Positions 33,498-43,356 of a DNA stretch of 64,000 nt are shown in pieces. Source of the stretch: Nakamurella flava. Its GTDB lineage: Bacteria; Actinomycetota; Actinomycetes; Mycobacteriales; Nakamurellaceae. The notes under the pieces were generated by a model. It had not been told where the DNA came from and did no database searches. It was given only the letters and a program-made list of their open reading frames with translations. The translations under genes and the position numbers were made by a program. Positions within the stretch are counted from its first letter, which is position 1. The number at the start of each line of letters is the position of its first letter. The DNA lies in the NCBI RefSeq assembly GCF_005298075.1, contig NZ_SZZH01000001.1, forward strand, positions 1,922,001-1,986,000, given 5' to 3'.

Positions 33498-35201
33498 TCA
33501 GCGGCGGGGACCGCCGCGCGGGTCCTCGTCGTCCGGACGCCACGTCTGCGTCCGGTCGTCGTCCTCCGGGCGCCAGACCTGGGTGCGCTCCGGATCCTCC
33601 TGCGGCCGCTGGGGCGGGGGGCCCTGGGGACGCCGGCCCGGCGGCTGGTACGGCGGCACGAACTGGGTCGGGGCGTCCGAGCCGGGCGGACCGGCCGGTC
33701 CGCGCCCGGGCCCGGCCGGCGGGATGTAGCGGGTCTGGTCCTGAGATCCGGGGGGCGGGATGTACTGGGTGGGAGCGTTCGACGGCGGCGGCCAGCCCTG
33801 GGTGCGCGGACCCTGGCCGGGTGGGATGACCTCGGTCGGCCCCTGTCCGTAGTCGGCCGGGTCCCGGCCGGCGAGCAGCCCGTACGGGTCGGCGGGCGGC
33901 GGGTAGGCCTGGGTGGGCTGCTGGCCGAGCATCCGGTCGCGTTCAGCGGCCTGCTGCTGGGCGGCCGCCGCCTCCACGTCCCGCTGCTGCTGCTCGCGTT
34001 CCCGGTCCTGTTCCTGCTTGCGGCGCCACAGCACGATGCCGGTGACGATGCCGGCGATTACCAGCACCGCCAGCAGCAGCCACAACCACCACAGGCTGCT
34101 GCCCGAGTCGGACGCCGGGGTGAGGACGGCCGAGCTGGAGGTGGCCGGCGTGCTGCTGGCGACCACGGACGAACTGGTGGGCGACGCGCTGGTGGTCGGG
34201 GTGGAACTGGTGGTGGACGCCGGCGTCGAGGACGCGGTGGTCGGCGGAGCGACGACCTGGAACTCGGCGACGCCGACGATGCCCGAACTGCGGCCGGTGA
34301 CCTGGAGCCGGACGGCACCCGGACTGACGGTGGTCGGCACCGTGAACGTGACGGTGGCGTTGCCGTTGCCGTCGGAGCCGAAGGTGCCGGGCGGGGTCAC
34401 CGCCTGGGTCGACGTCGGCGGGAACAGCTCGACGCCGAGCACCTCGTTGGGGCGGAAACCGGTGAACACGACTGTCTGCTGCGCGCCGGCGGCGACGTCC
34501 TGGGTGGCGACGGACGCGACCACCGCGGTCGACGGCGCCGTCGGGGAGGTCGTCGTGGACGACGGGCTCGGACTGGTCGGCGCGGCCACGAAGGCGAGCG
34601 GGATCGAGACGTCCTGTGACGGGTCGCTCTCGTCGTCGCTGAACGCCCACAGCGAGCAGGCCTGGGTCTGGCAGTTCGGCGTGCCGGTGGCCGACGTCAA
34701 CGTCAACGTGTACTGGGTGAAGTCGCCGCCGGTGAGCGGCGCGGTGACCCCGCCGCCGGGGCCGCCGGTGCGGTTCGGGTCGACGAAGTGCGCGTAGTCG
34801 CGGTTCAGCGACGCGTTCGGCCGGTTGCCGCCGATGCACTGTCCAGGTCGCACCCCGCCCGCGGTCTGCGCCGAGGTGCACACCGCGACGAAGATGCCGC
34901 CACTGGTCGGCGTGAAGCCGCTCCCGGAGACGGTGATCTGCGCCCCGTTGACGGCCAGGTCGGTGGACGGGTTCGCCGTGAGGGTCCGCCCGCCGGACGA
35001 CGCGGTGGTCGGCACGGCCGCTGCGAGTGGGGCGGCGGCCACGGTCGGCGCCGCCGGGGCCGCGGACCCGGCCAGGGGGAACGCGATCCCCAGGCCGGCG
35101 ACCAGGACGGCGGCGAGCATCGCCCCGACCGCGGTCCGTGATCCCGGACGCCGGCCCCGCCGGGCGCGCCCCGGAGGCCCCGAAGGAGCAGTGCTGTGCA
35201 T
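33498..35201 (-). CDS. Secreted/membrane-anchored protein with Thr-Gln-rich cytoplasmic tail
   Basis: The 567-aa protein has a signal peptide (AVGAMLAAVLVAGLGIAFPLAGSAA), two extracytoplasmic Ig-like modules (LAVNGAQITVSGSGFTPTSGG and VAAGAQQTVVFTGFRPNEVLGVE), a Ser/Thr-rich stalk, one transmembrane helix (LWWLWLLLAVLVIAGIVTGIVLW, residues about 390-412), a charged coil (EQDREREQQQRDVEAAAAQQQAAERD), and a Pro-rich cytoplasmic tail with six T-Q/R-x-x-x-P units (TQAYPPP, TQYIPPP, TRYIPP, TQFVPP, TQVWRP, TQTWRP). GAGAGG precedes ATG 35201. Function unknown; the tail could be a phosphorylation or partner-binding scaffold. Confidence 0.78.
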   Translation of the reverse strand: MHSTAPSGPPGRARRGRRPGSRTAVGAMLAAVLVAGLGIAFPLAGSAAPAAPTVAAAPLAAAVPTTASSGGRTLTANPSTDLAVNGAQITVSGSGFTPTSGGIFVAVCTSAQTAGGVRPGQCIGGNRPNASLNRDYAHFVDPNRTGGPGGGVTAPLTGGDFTQYTLTLTSATGTPNCQTQACSLWAFSDDESDPSQDVSIPLAFVAAPTSPSPSSTTTSPTAPSTAVVASVATQDVAAGAQQTVVFTGFRPNEVLGVELFPPTSTQAVTPPGTFGSDGNGNATVTFTVPTTVSPGAVRLQVTGRSSGIVGVAEFQVVAPPTTASSTPASTTSSTPTTSASPTSSSVVASSTPATSSSAVLTPASDSGSSLWWLWLLLAVLVIAGIVTGIVLWRRKQEQDREREQQQRDVEAAAAQQQAAERDRMLGQQPTQAYPPPADPYGLLAGRDPADYGQGPTEVIPPGQGPRTQGWPPPSNAPTQYIPPPGSQDQTRYIPPAGPGRGPAGPPGSDAPTQFVPPYQPPGRRPQGPPPQRPQEDPERTQVWRPEDDDRTQTWRPDDEDPRGGPRR

Positions 35202-35397
35202 GTGCCGTCCTCTCCACGAACCGCCGCGGCCCACCCGGCGGTCGCGATCAACGCGATCGGCGCGGTCGCCGCGTCCCGGTGTGCCGTCACTGTGCCGGTC
35301 GCGGGGCTCTCGTGCACCCCCGACACGACGGGCCCGGCCCGGACGGGATCGATCGGCGGGCGTACGTGGCCCCACGGCGGCGGTAGGCCCGGACGCC

Positions 35398-35442
35398 GAC
35401 GCGGCGGCGGAACCGGGCGATCCCCGGTCCCGCCGCCGCGTC
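35398..35442 (-). terminator. Long hairpin terminator after the PhoH gene
   Basis: GACGCGGCGGCGG and ACCGGG pair with CCCGGT and CCGCCGCCGCGTC, a 19-bp stem with one mismatch and a short loop, starting 9 bp past the phoH stop on the minus strand. Confidence 0.75.
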
Positions 35443-35450
35443 GCTCCAGC

Positions 35451-36878
35451 TCAGCCGTGGTCGGGCGTCTCCAGCAGCTCGGTCACCAGGGCGGCGATCG
35501 GTGAGCGTTCCGACCGGGTCAGGGTGACGTGCGCGAACAACGGGTGCCCCTTGAGGGTCTCGATCACCGCGGCGATGCCGTCGTGCCGGCCGACCCGCAG
35601 GTTGTCCCGCTGGGCGACGTCGTGGGTCAGCACCACCCGGGAGTTGGTGCCCAGCCGGGACAGCACGGTCAGCAGGACGTTGCGTTCGAGCGACTGGGCC
35701 TCGTCGACGATGACGAACGAGTCGTGCAACGAGCGACCCCGGATGTGGGTCAGCGGCAGCACCTCGAGCATCCCGCGGGCGACGACCTCCTCGATGACCT
35801 GCGGCGACGCGACCGCCGACAGGGTGTCGAAGACCGCTTGCGCCCAGGGGCCCATCTTCTCGCTCTCGCCGCCCGGCAGGTAGCCCAGCTCCTGCCCGCC
35901 GACCGCGTACAGCGGCCGGAAGACCACGACCTTGCGGTGCGCCCGCCGCTCCATCACCAGCTCGAGCCCGGCGCACAGGGCCATGGCGGACTTGCCGGTG
36001 CCGGCCCGCCCGCCGAGCGAGACGATGCCGACCTCGTCGTCCATCAGCAGGTCGAGGGCGATGCGCTGCTCGGCCGACCGGCCGCGCAGCCCGAAGGCCT
36101 CCCGTTCGCCGCGGACCAGGCGGACCTGCTTGCCCGCGGTGACCCGGCCGAGGGCCGAGCTCGTCGGGCCGACCAGCTTGACGCCGGTGTGACAGGGCAG
36201 GTCACGCGCGGCGTCGGTGTCGAGCAGTCCGGTGGCGAACAGCGTGTCGATCTCGCCGGCCGGGACGGATAGTTCGGTCATGCCGGTGAACCCGGACGGC
36301 ACCACGTCCTGGGCGCGGTACTCGTCGGCGGCCAGGCCGACGGCGGACGCCTTCACCCGCAGCGGCATGTCCTTGGTGACGAGGGTGACCGACCCGGCCG
36401 GCCGTTCCGCGGCCAGGTTCAGCGCGCAGGCCAGGATCCGGGAGTCGTTGCTGTCGTTGCGGAAGCCGGCCGGCAGGACCGTGGCGTCGGTGTGATTGAG
36501 CTCGACGTGCAGCGTGCCGCCCTCGGTACCGACCGGGACGGGGGCGTCCAGCCGCCCGTACTGCACCCGCAGGTCGTCGAGCAGCCGCAGCGCCTGGCGC
36601 GCGAAGTACCCCAGTTCGGGGTGGTGGCGCTTGCCCTCCAGTTCGGAGATGACGACCAGCGGCAGCACGACCTGGTGCTCGGCGAACCGGTTCAGCGCCC
36701 ACGGATCGGACAGCAGGACCGAGGTGTCGATCACGTAGGTCAGGCGGGTGTCGTCGGCGCCCCCCGACGCGACGACGGACGGTCCCGAACGCGCCACCGC
36801 AGCCGGCCGACCGTCGTCAGCGGGGACGACCGGATCGGCGGAGAGGGACGGTGACGAGTCGGAACGACGTGTGACCAC
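35451..36878 (-). CDS. PIN-PhoH family ATPase (PhoH2 type)
   Basis: The 475-aa protein has a PIN nuclease domain (residues about 45-190; [38 protein letters not shown] with the acidic residues) and a PhoH ATPase domain (about 250-465; Walker [18 protein letters not shown], Walker [14 protein letters not shown]). PIN-PhoH proteins of mycobacteria unwind and cleave RNA. GTG 36878 has GGAG 6 bp upstream. The first about 40 residues are Ser/Pro-rich and variable. Confidence 0.92.
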   Translation of the reverse strand: MVTRRSDSSPSLSADPVVPADDGRPAAVARSGPSVVASGGADDTRLTYVIDTSVLLSDPWALNRFAEHQVVLPLVVISELEGKRHHPELGYFARQALRLLDDLRVQYGRLDAPVPVGTEGGTLHVELNHTDATVLPAGFRNDSNDSRILACALNLAAERPAGSVTLVTKDMPLRVKASAVGLAADEYRAQDVVPSGFTGMTELSVPAGEIDTLFATGLLDTDAARDLPCHTGVKLVGPTSSALGRVTAGKQVRLVRGEREAFGLRGRSAEQRIALDLLMDDEVGIVSLGGRAGTGKSAMALCAGLELVMERRAHRKVVVFRPLYAVGGQELGYLPGGESEKMGPWAQAVFDTLSAVASPQVIEEVVARGMLEVLPLTHIRGRSLHDSFVIVDEAQSLERNVLLTVLSRLGTNSRVVLTHDVAQRDNLRVGRHDGIAAVIETLKGHPLFAHVTLTRSERSPIAALVTELLETPDHG

Positions 36879-37193
36879 GAAGGCTCCCAGCCGGGCGACA
36901 GGTGCCCGGATCCTCGAGAAGGGCCGGCGGTCCCGAACGTGTGGCGGCCGACGAGCGGGAACGGCGGGTGGGCACGGAGCCGCACAGCGGCCCCGTCGTA
37001 CGACACGCCGGTCCGAAGCTGTGCGGTCTGCTCACGTGAAGGGCCTCCCGGATGGGCCGCCGAAGATGCGCCCCACGGATCGGACGCTACCGCCGCCCCC
37101 AGGGGGCCCCTGACCAACACGCGAAACGGCCGGGTGAACTTCGTATTGCCCGGATGTGACCGGGCCGGGCGCTGCGGGACCGGCGGACCGGGC
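36879..37193. other. Intergenic region between the PhoH gene and the histidine kinase gene
   Basis: 315 bp with no convincing gene, repeat or strong hairpin. It carries the promoter region of the PhoH gene and the 3' end of the two-component operon; both genes read on the minus strand. Confidence 0.4.
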
Positions 37194-38750
37194 TCAGACG
37201 ACCGGGACCGGGACGGCCGCCGGCGCCGGGGGCGGGACCGCGGCGGTGCCGGTCGCCCGGGGCAGCACGACCGTGATCGTCAGCCCACCGCCCGGGCTGT
37301 GACCCGCGAGCACCCGCCCGCCGTGGTTGCGGGCGATGGCGGCGACGATGGACAGCCCGAGTCCGGTCCCGCCCTTCTCCCGGGATCGGGACGGATCGGC
37401 CCGGTAGAAGCGGTCGAAAAGCCGGTCCAGGTCCTCATCCGCGACTCCGGGACCGTTGTCGCTGACCGAGACCGCGATCTCCCCCGCCCCCGGCAGCACC
37501 GTCACGGTGGCCGTGGTCCCGGGCGGGGTGTGGGTGCGGATGTTGCCCAGCAGGTTCGCGAACAGCTGGCTCAGCCGCAGCCGATCGCCCAGGACAAGCA
37601 CCCGCCCGGCCGCCGGGTCCCACCCGGACCAGCGCCACTGCCGCTCCGGGTCGATGACGGCGGCGTCCTCGACCACCCCGGTGAGCACCTCCACCAGGTC
37701 CACCCGTTCGTGGCTGGCGGTCTTCTCCGCGTCCGCCTGGATCAGCGTGAGCAGGTCCTGCACCAGCGCGTTCATCCGGGCGGCCTCGAACCCCATGCGT
37801 TCCATGGCCCGCTGCACGGCGGCCGGATCGCTGAGCATCCCGGCCCGGTACATGTCGGTGTAGCCCCGGACGGCCGCGACCGGGGTACGGAGCTCGTGAG
37901 AGGCGTCGGCGGCGAACTGCCGCAGTCGCTGCTCGCTGCGCTGCCGTTCGTCGAGCAGTTCGGAGATCCCGTCGAGCATGCCGTTGAACGCCACGCCGAG
38001 CCGGCCCACCTCGGTCGAGGGGTCGTCCTCCTCGACCCGGCGGTCCAGGTCGCCGTCGGCGATGTCGTCGGCGGCCCGGGCGATGGACTCCAGCGGCTTG
38101 AGTTCCCGTCGGATGATCAGCGACGAGGTCAGACCGAGCAGCAGCAACAGCGCCGCGGTGCCGAGCAGCTCGATGACGATCAGCCGGCCGACCGCGGTCT
38201 GCACGCCGGACGTCGACTGCCAGGCGACCAGCTCGGCCGGCAGGTTGGTGCTCTGGGCGGTGACGGTGCGGGCGACCGCCCGGTACTGGATGGTCGGGTC
38301 GTCCAGGTCGACGATCGTCTGCGGCACGCCCATCGCCTCGATGGCGTTGACGTCCGGGTTCGCCCAGGTGTCCTCGGATTCCGGCGGTTCGTGCTGGATG
38401 GAACCGTCCGCCGAGATGAGGGTGAAGCCGACCTCGCTGCCGGGCGAGCTGTCGCGGATCCGCTCCTGCAGGGCCTGGAACTGGAAGGTCTGCGGCAGGC
38501 TGCCCATCGCCCGGTTCAGCGTCGCGTCGAGGTTGGTGACCAGCACCGAGCGCAGCGCGATCGGCAACCCGACGTCCACCGACACCAGCGCGATCGCGGC
38601 CACCCCGACGACGAGCGCGATGAGCCGGGCCCGCAGCGTCCAACGGCGGGGGGCCGGGGCGGCGCCGTTGGTCAGCGGGCCCCGGGCGGCGGCGGTGCCG
38701 GTGACCGGGACCGCGGTCAGGGGCTCGGTGATCGGGCCGGAGGAGGCCAT
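37194..38750 (-). CDS. Two-component sensor histidine kinase
   Basis: The 518-aa kinase has two transmembrane helices (LIALVVGVAAIALVSVDVGL near 45 and LIVIELLGTAALLLLLGLTS near 200) around an extracytoplasmic sensor of about 125 aa, a HAMP domain, the H-box FAADASHELRTPVAAVRGY with the phospho-His, the N-box LFANLLGNIRTHTPPG, the DNGPG loop and GGTGLGLSIVAAIA. OmpR-class partner lies upstream. The signal is unknown. Confidence 0.95.
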   Translation of the reverse strand: MASSGPITEPLTAVPVTGTAAARGPLTNGAAPAPRRWTLRARLIALVVGVAAIALVSVDVGLPIALRSVLVTNLDATLNRAMGSLPQTFQFQALQERIRDSSPGSEVGFTLISADGSIQHEPPESEDTWANPDVNAIEAMGVPQTIVDLDDPTIQYRAVARTVTAQSTNLPAELVAWQSTSGVQTAVGRLIVIELLGTAALLLLLGLTSSLIIRRELKPLESIARAADDIADGDLDRRVEEDDPSTEVGRLGVAFNGMLDGISELLDERQRSEQRLRQFAADASHELRTPVAAVRGYTDMYRAGMLSDPAAVQRAMERMGFEAARMNALVQDLLTLIQADAEKTASHERVDLVEVLTGVVEDAAVIDPERQWRWSGWDPAAGRVLVLGDRLRLSQLFANLLGNIRTHTPPGTTATVTVLPGAGEIAVSVSDNGPGVADEDLDRLFDRFYRADPSRSREKGGTGLGLSIVAAIARNHGGRVLAGHSPGGGLTITVVLPRATGTAAVPPPAPAAVPVPVV

Positions 38751-38761
38751 GCGGTGACCCG

Positions 38762-39454
38762 TCAGTGCCGGGTGCCGCGCAGCACGTAACCGAAGCCGCG
38801 GTGCGTGTGGATCAGCGGTTCACCGGTCGCGTCGACCTTGCGGCGCAGGTAGGAGATGTAGGTGGCGACGACGGCGTCGTCCCCGTAGAAGTCGGTGCCC
38901 CAGACGGCGTCGAGCAGCTGCTGGCGGGACAGCACGACGTTGGCGTTGACCATCAGGTGCCGCAGCAGCTTGTACTCGGTGGGGGCCAGTTCGATCGGCT
39001 CGCCCGCGCGGGTGACCCGGTAGGTCTCCGGGTCGAGCTCCAGGTCGGCGACCCGCAGCACCCCGTCGGCGTCGTCGGCCGGCCGGACCCGACGGAGCAC
39101 GGCGGCGACCCGGGCGGCCAGCTCCTCCAGCCCGAACGGCTTGGTGACGTAGTCGTCGCCACCGGCGGTCAACCCGGCGATCTTGTCGGCCGGGGTGTCC
39201 CGTGCGGACAGGAACACGACGCCGGAGTCGACGCCGGCCGCCCGCACCCGCTTCATGACCTCCAGGCCGTCGAAGTCGGGCAGCATGACGTCGAGGATGA
39301 TCAGGTCGGGCGGCGAGTCGGTGGCCATCCGGACGGCCTCCCGGCCGGTCCCGGCGACCGACACCTGGTATCCCAGGAACCGCATCGACGTCGCGACGAT
39401 GTCCTGCAACGACGGCTCGTCGTCGACCACCAGCAACCGGGCCGTCCCCGTCAT
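38762..39454 (-). CDS. OmpR-family response regulator
   Basis: The 230-aa regulator has a receiver domain (VVDDEPSLQ, LIILDVMLPDFDG with phospho-Asp, SARD, VTKPFGLEEL with Lys) and a winged-helix DNA-binding domain (LAPTEYKLLRHLMVNANVVLSRQQLLDAVWG, DDAVVATYISYLRRKVD). It is co-transcribed with the downstream kinase (11-bp gap). Targets are not known. The start is ATG 39454. Confidence 0.95.
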   Translation of the reverse strand: MTGTARLLVVDDEPSLQDIVATSMRFLGYQVSVAGTGREAVRMATDSPPDLIILDVMLPDFDGLEVMKRVRAAGVDSGVVFLSARDTPADKIAGLTAGGDDYVTKPFGLEELAARVAAVLRRVRPADDADGVLRVADLELDPETYRVTRAGEPIELAPTEYKLLRHLMVNANVVLSRQQLLDAVWGTDFYGDDAVVATYISYLRRKVDATGEPLIHTHRGFGYVLRGTRH

Positions 39455-39663
39455 CTGAACTGTCCGTTCCCCTCGTTTCGGCCGGTCCGCGCCGGGGGCT
39501 GCGGTACTGCCCCACACGGAACCTGGCCGGACACCGCGCCCGGCCGGGCCTCGACGAGTGCACGCCCTGTGCACCCGCGCGGCGCAAGAATCCCATGAGA
39601 ACCGGCGGTGAAGCGGTCGCCGGGCCGCGACACCCGCATCCGGGTGCGCCGACGACGGCCGGG

Positions 39664-40914
39664 TCAGACGCTGGCGCCGGCCAGTTCGGCCCGGATGGCC
39701 ACCGGGGTCAGCGGCTCGTCGAGCAGCCGCCGGAACCGCTCGAGCGCACTCTGCTCGGCGGGGCGGGCGTCCAGCCAGGGGCGCAGCAGCCGCTCCCCCT
39801 CGACGTAGGTCGACACGTAGGCCCGCCACAACGGGTCGGTGAGGAACCGCAGGCGCTGCGCGGCCTGCTCGGGCCCGGCCAGCGACCACCGCTGCAGGTA
39901 CTCCTGCACCTCCGACACCGGCCGCCCCCGGTCGTGCAGCAGGATCGCGGCGTTCTGCCGGACCGCGTTCAACGGACGGGACGCCAGTTCCAGTTCCTCG
40001 GCCAGGTCGGCGTCGAAGCCGGGCACCGGACGGCCGGCATCGCCGACCGGGCCGAAGTTCGCATCGAACAGTTCCGACAGCCAACGCCCCCAGCCGGGGC
40101 CGATCGCGGCGCTGAGCGCCAGGTCACCCAGCCCCTCGGCCATCACGCACTGCGGGGTGTTGACCAGGAAGATCGTCTGCTCGGCCTGGCCGCCCTGACG
40201 GACCAGCAGGTCCTCCTTGCGGCAGTGCTCGGTGTGGTGGCCCGGGTAGCACTCGTGGGCGACCAGCACGCCGAGCTGGGACATCCGGTGGCCGATGTCG
40301 GCGTTGACCGCCACCCGCGACGAGAAGTCGCCCAGGTAGTAGTTGAAGCCGCTCCAGGCCACGTCACGGGCGATCTCGAAGTCGATGTGCTCTCCGGCGG
40401 GCAGACCCGTCGGCCCGGCCACCCGCTCCCGCAGATCGGCGGCGATGACCCTGACGACCCGCTCGACCTGGTCGGGCGGGCACAGTTCGAGTTCGCGCAG
40501 CGCGGCCAGCCGGTCGAGCAGATCGCCCCGGCCGGGCAGCAGCTCGTCGAGGCGGGCGTGGGCGGCGGCGAACACGTCCTCGTCGACCAGGTCGATCTCG
40601 ACCTGGAAGTAGCCGGCGACCTCGGCGACGAAGCCCATCTCCTGGCCGGCCAACCGCCGGCCGGCGACGGCCAGCGCCTGCAGGTGGGCGGTCAGGAAAT
40701 CGACCCGCTGGGCGCTCAGATCAGCATCACCGACGGCGGCGACCAGCCGGGTGGCCTGCCGGGCCAGGTCGGCGGGGTCGGGCGCCGGCTCGTCGTCGAC
40801 GGCCCGGCGCAACGCCGGATCACCGGTGTAGGCGTCGACGAAACCGCTGACCACCCGGTCGAAGCGCAGGCCGAGCTTGAGGTACTCCGTGACGACGTCC
40901 TGACCGGTGTCCAT
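39664..40914 (-). CDS. DUF885 family putative metalloprotease
   Basis: The 416-aa protein carries VLVAHECYPGHHTEHCRKE, matching the HExxPGHH zinc-site pattern of DUF885 (M32-like gluzincin-type). It lacks a signal peptide, so it is probably cytoplasmic, hydrolysing peptides or esters. ATG 40914 fits the family N-terminus (VxEYLKLGLRFDR); ATG 40938 overlaps the cis-prenyltransferase stop as ATGA and is an equally possible start. Probably co-transcribed with that gene. Confidence 0.85.
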   Translation of the reverse strand: MDTGQDVVTEYLKLGLRFDRVVSGFVDAYTGDPALRRAVDDEPAPDPADLARQATRLVAAVGDADLSAQRVDFLTAHLQALAVAGRRLAGQEMGFVAEVAGYFQVEIDLVDEDVFAAAHARLDELLPGRGDLLDRLAALRELELCPPDQVERVVRVIAADLRERVAGPTGLPAGEHIDFEIARDVAWSGFNYYLGDFSSRVAVNADIGHRMSQLGVLVAHECYPGHHTEHCRKEDLLVRQGGQAEQTIFLVNTPQCVMAEGLGDLALSAAIGPGWGRWLSELFDANFGPVGDAGRPVPGFDADLAEELELASRPLNAVRQNAAILLHDRGRPVSEVQEYLQRWSLAGPEQAAQRLRFLTDPLWRAYVSTYVEGERLLRPWLDARPAEQSALERFRRLLDEPLTPVAIRAELAGASV

Positions 40915-40934
40915 CCGATCATTGTCCGCCCGGA

Positions 40935-41702
40935 TCATTCGCCGTAGCGCCGGTGCCGGTTCGCGTAGTCGCGCAACGCCCGCAGGAAGTCGACCCGGCG
41001 GAAATCCGGCCAGAACGCCTCGCAGAACCAGTACTCGGAGTGGGCACTTTGCCAGAGCAGGAACCCGGACAACCGCTGCTCCCCCGATGTGCGGATGACC
41101 AGATCCGGGTCTGGCAGTCCGGAGGTGTAGAGGTGTTCCCCGATGGTCTCCACGTCCAGCGAGTCGATGAGCTCCTGGATGCCCCGCCCCTCCTCGGCGC
41201 CGACCCGCAGCATCGACTTCACCGCGTCGACGATCTCGTGGCGACCGCCGTACCCGACCGCGATGTTGACCTGCAGGCCCTCGCGGCTCGCGGTCCGCAG
41301 TTCGGCGGCGGCCAGCCGGGTCGTCATCGCCTCGGGCAGCAACTCGCGGGCCCCGATGACGACGAGCTTCCACGGCTGGTCGGGGGCGGCCAGGTCGTCG
41401 ACGACATCGGTGATGATGTCCAGCAGGGGCAGCAGTTCCTCGTCCGCCCGGCGCAGGTTGTCGGTGGACAGCAGCCAGAGAGTGACCATGCCGATCCCGG
41501 CCTCGGAGCACCACTCCAGCAGATCCGCGATGTGGGCGGCCCCGGCCCGGTGGCCCTCCGTGGGGTTGGTGAACCCGGCTTTGCGGGCCCACCGGCGATT
41601 GCCGTCCAACATCACACCGACGTGGTGCGGGATCGGCGCACCGGCCAGACTGGTGGCCAACCGGTTCTCGTAGAGCCGGTAGACCAGGTCGGGAAGACGC
41701 AC
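40935..41702 (-). CDS. cis-Prenyltransferase (isoprenyl diphosphate synthase, UppS family)
   Basis: The 255-aa enzyme adds isoprene units in Z geometry to make short Z-prenyl or decaprenyl/undecaprenyl diphosphate for wall synthesis. Asp33 in VGVMLDGNRRWARKAG, GHRAGAAHI, LWLLSTDNLRR, NIAVGYGGRHEIVDA and LPDPDLVIRTSGEQRLSGFLLWQ are diagnostic. GTG 41702 is preceded by TAGGGT and 7 nt, a leaderless layout. Chain length cannot be predicted reliably; the form resembles Rv1086-like short-chain enzymes. Confidence 0.93.
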   Translation of the reverse strand: MRLPDLVYRLYENRLATSLAGAPIPHHVGVMLDGNRRWARKAGFTNPTEGHRAGAAHIADLLEWCSEAGIGMVTLWLLSTDNLRRADEELLPLLDIITDVVDDLAAPDQPWKLVVIGARELLPEAMTTRLAAAELRTASREGLQVNIAVGYGGRHEIVDAVKSMLRVGAEEGRGIQELIDSLDVETIGEHLYTSGLPDPDLVIRTSGEQRLSGFLLWQSAHSEYWFCEAFWPDFRRVDFLRALRDYANRHRRYGE

Positions 41703-41709
41703 GGGCGTC

Positions 41710-41715
41710 ACCCTA
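41710..41715 (-). promoter_or_regulatory. -10 box of the cis-prenyltransferase gene (leaderless)
   Basis: TAGGGT followed by GACGCCC and GTG 41702 on the minus strand. No ribosome-binding site between. Confidence 0.6.
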
Positions 41716-41872
41716 CGACGCCGGACGGCCACCGACGGCACGTCGACGCACTCGGACGACTCCCCGGCGCGGACGGCGCCGGTGCACCGTCCGACCGGCC
41801 GGCGGTATATACCGGAAGCACCACCCCGGACGGGCCCGCGCGGGCCGTCCGACCGAGCCAGGAGCTGAGCAC

Positions 41873-42550
41873 GTGAACACGACGGTCCCCGCGACGGAGC
41901 CGCCCGCCCTGCTGCGCCCGCGCGCCCGGGGCTGGATCCACTTCTACTCGGCGGCCGTCGCCGTCGTCGGCAGCCTCGCGATGATCCCGATGGCCGCCGT
42001 GTTCGCCGGCCCCGGTCCGGCGGTCGCGTGCACCGTCTACTGCCTCACCCTGATCGGTCTGTTCAGCATCAGCGCGACCTACCACCGGCACACCTGGGTG
42101 TCCCCCCGGGCCCGCACCTGGATGAAGCGGGCCGACCACTCGATGATCTTCGTATTCATCGCCGGGTCGTACACGCCCATCGCGGCGCTGGCCCTGGAGC
42201 CGCCGACCAGCACGGTCGTGCTGGTGGCGGTCTGGCTGGGGGCGGCCGGCGGGGTCGCGCTCAAGATGTTCTGGCCGCATTCGCCGCGCTGGCTCGGCGT
42301 GCCGTTCTATCTGGCCCTGGGCTGGGTCGCGATCTTCGTCATGCCCGACCTGCTGGCCAACGGCGGCGCGGCCGTGGTCACGCTCATCGCCGCCGGTGGC
42401 CTGCTGTACACGATCGGCGCCGTGATCTACGGGATCCGCCGCCCGAACACCTGGCCGCAGGTGTTCGGGTACCACGAGTACTTCCATGCCTGCGTCACCG
42501 CGGCCGCTCTGTGCCAGTGGGTCGCCATCTGGCTGCTGCTGTTCCGCTGA
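41873..42550 (+). CDS. trhA: Hemolysin III / PAQR family membrane protein
   Basis: The 225-aa protein has seven hydrophobic helices and the family metal motifs SISATYHRH (Ser/His), [15 protein letters not shown] (Asp) and [13 protein letters not shown] (two His). Members of this family (YqfA/TrhA) act in membrane energetics or as hydrolase-fold receptors; real hemolysis is not implied. GTG 41873 has AGGAG 8 bp upstream. Ends 3 bp from the convergent RGG protein gene. Confidence 0.92.
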   Translation: MNTTVPATEPPALLRPRARGWIHFYSAAVAVVGSLAMIPMAAVFAGPGPAVACTVYCLTLIGLFSISATYHRHTWVSPRARTWMKRADHSMIFVFIAGSYTPIAALALEPPTSTVVLVAVWLGAAGGVALKMFWPHSPRWLGVPFYLALGWVAIFVMPDLLANGGAAVVTLIAAGGLLYTIGAVIYGIRRPNTWPQVFGYHEYFHACVTAAALCQWVAIWLLLFR

Positions 42551-42553
42551 CGG

Positions 42554-43300
42554 CTACTCACCAGCGCGGGTCGGGCCCTGCTCGCGGAGCCGGTTGACCT
42601 GCTCCATCGCGCTGCGCAGATCGGCCAGCCAGGTGTCGGCGTGCTCGCCGACCAGCCGCACCGCCCAGGCCAACGCGTCGGACCGGGAGCGAGCGACGCC
42701 GGAGTCGACGAGCGTGTCCAGGATGACGCGCTCGGGCTGCCGCAGCCGCGTCATCACCGGGGCCGAGACCGTGGTGAACAGTTCCTCGGTGCCGCCCAGG
42801 CGGGCGCCCCAGGAGATCTCGCGCTCGTAGCGGTGCTGGCCCTGGCGGGCGATCTCGACGCGTTCGGCCCGGGAATCCTCCCGGAAGCGGGCGATGCGAC
42901 CGGCCTCGGCGGCGGCCCGGGCCGCCTCGTCGGCGAAGTCGTCCGTCAGGGCCGGCAGTTCGCCGACCACCAGGATCTCGTCGCGGTCGACGGTGACGGC
43001 GGGGGCGCCGACGAACCAGCCGTCAGGCAGGCGTCCGGACAGCCAGGCGGCGGCGTCGGACGCGTCCGGCCCCTCGCCGCGGCCCCGGCCGCCCGGGCCT
43101 CGTCCGCGGGGTCCGAAGCCGCGACCGGGTCCGAAGCCGCGGCCCGGTCCGAAGCCGCGCCCGCCTTCCGGGCCGTCGCCGTGCCGGCGGGGTCCGCGGC
43201 GTTCGTCCTGCTGGTCCTGGGGGCCGGAACGGCGGCCGCGCCGGTGGGGTCGTCCGGTCTCGTCGGGTCCGGACGCGATGTGGTGTGGATTGCCCTTCAT
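42554..43300 (-). CDS. RGG-rich protein with probable ribbon-helix-helix segment
   Basis: The 248-aa protein begins with a basic, Gly/Arg-rich region (residues about 1-75) that contains three near-identical GRGFGP units in a row, then a conserved region (DAAAWLSGRLPDGWFVGAP, VTVDRDEILVVGELPAL) and the segment MTRLRQPERVILDTLVDSG / VARSRSDALAWAVRLVGEH, which has the pattern of a ribbon-helix-helix DNA-binding fold. GGAGGA lies 6 bp before ATG 43300. Its promoter region has repeated TTGCAA sites. A nucleic-acid-binding, perhaps autoregulated, protein is inferred. Confidence 0.7.
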   Translation of the reverse strand: MKGNPHHIASGPDETGRPHRRGRRSGPQDQQDERRGPRRHGDGPEGGRGFGPGRGFGPGRGFGPRGRGPGGRGRGEGPDASDAAAWLSGRLPDGWFVGAPAVTVDRDEILVVGELPALTDDFADEAARAAAEAGRIARFREDSRAERVEIARQGQHRYEREISWGARLGGTEELFTTVSAPVMTRLRQPERVILDTLVDSGVARSRSDALAWAVRLVGEHADTWLADLRSAMEQVNRLREQGPTRAGE

Positions 43301-43356
43301 GGGTGTCCTCCGGTGTTCGTGGATGCCTCCCGGCATCTCGCAGATGGCGTTGCTCG

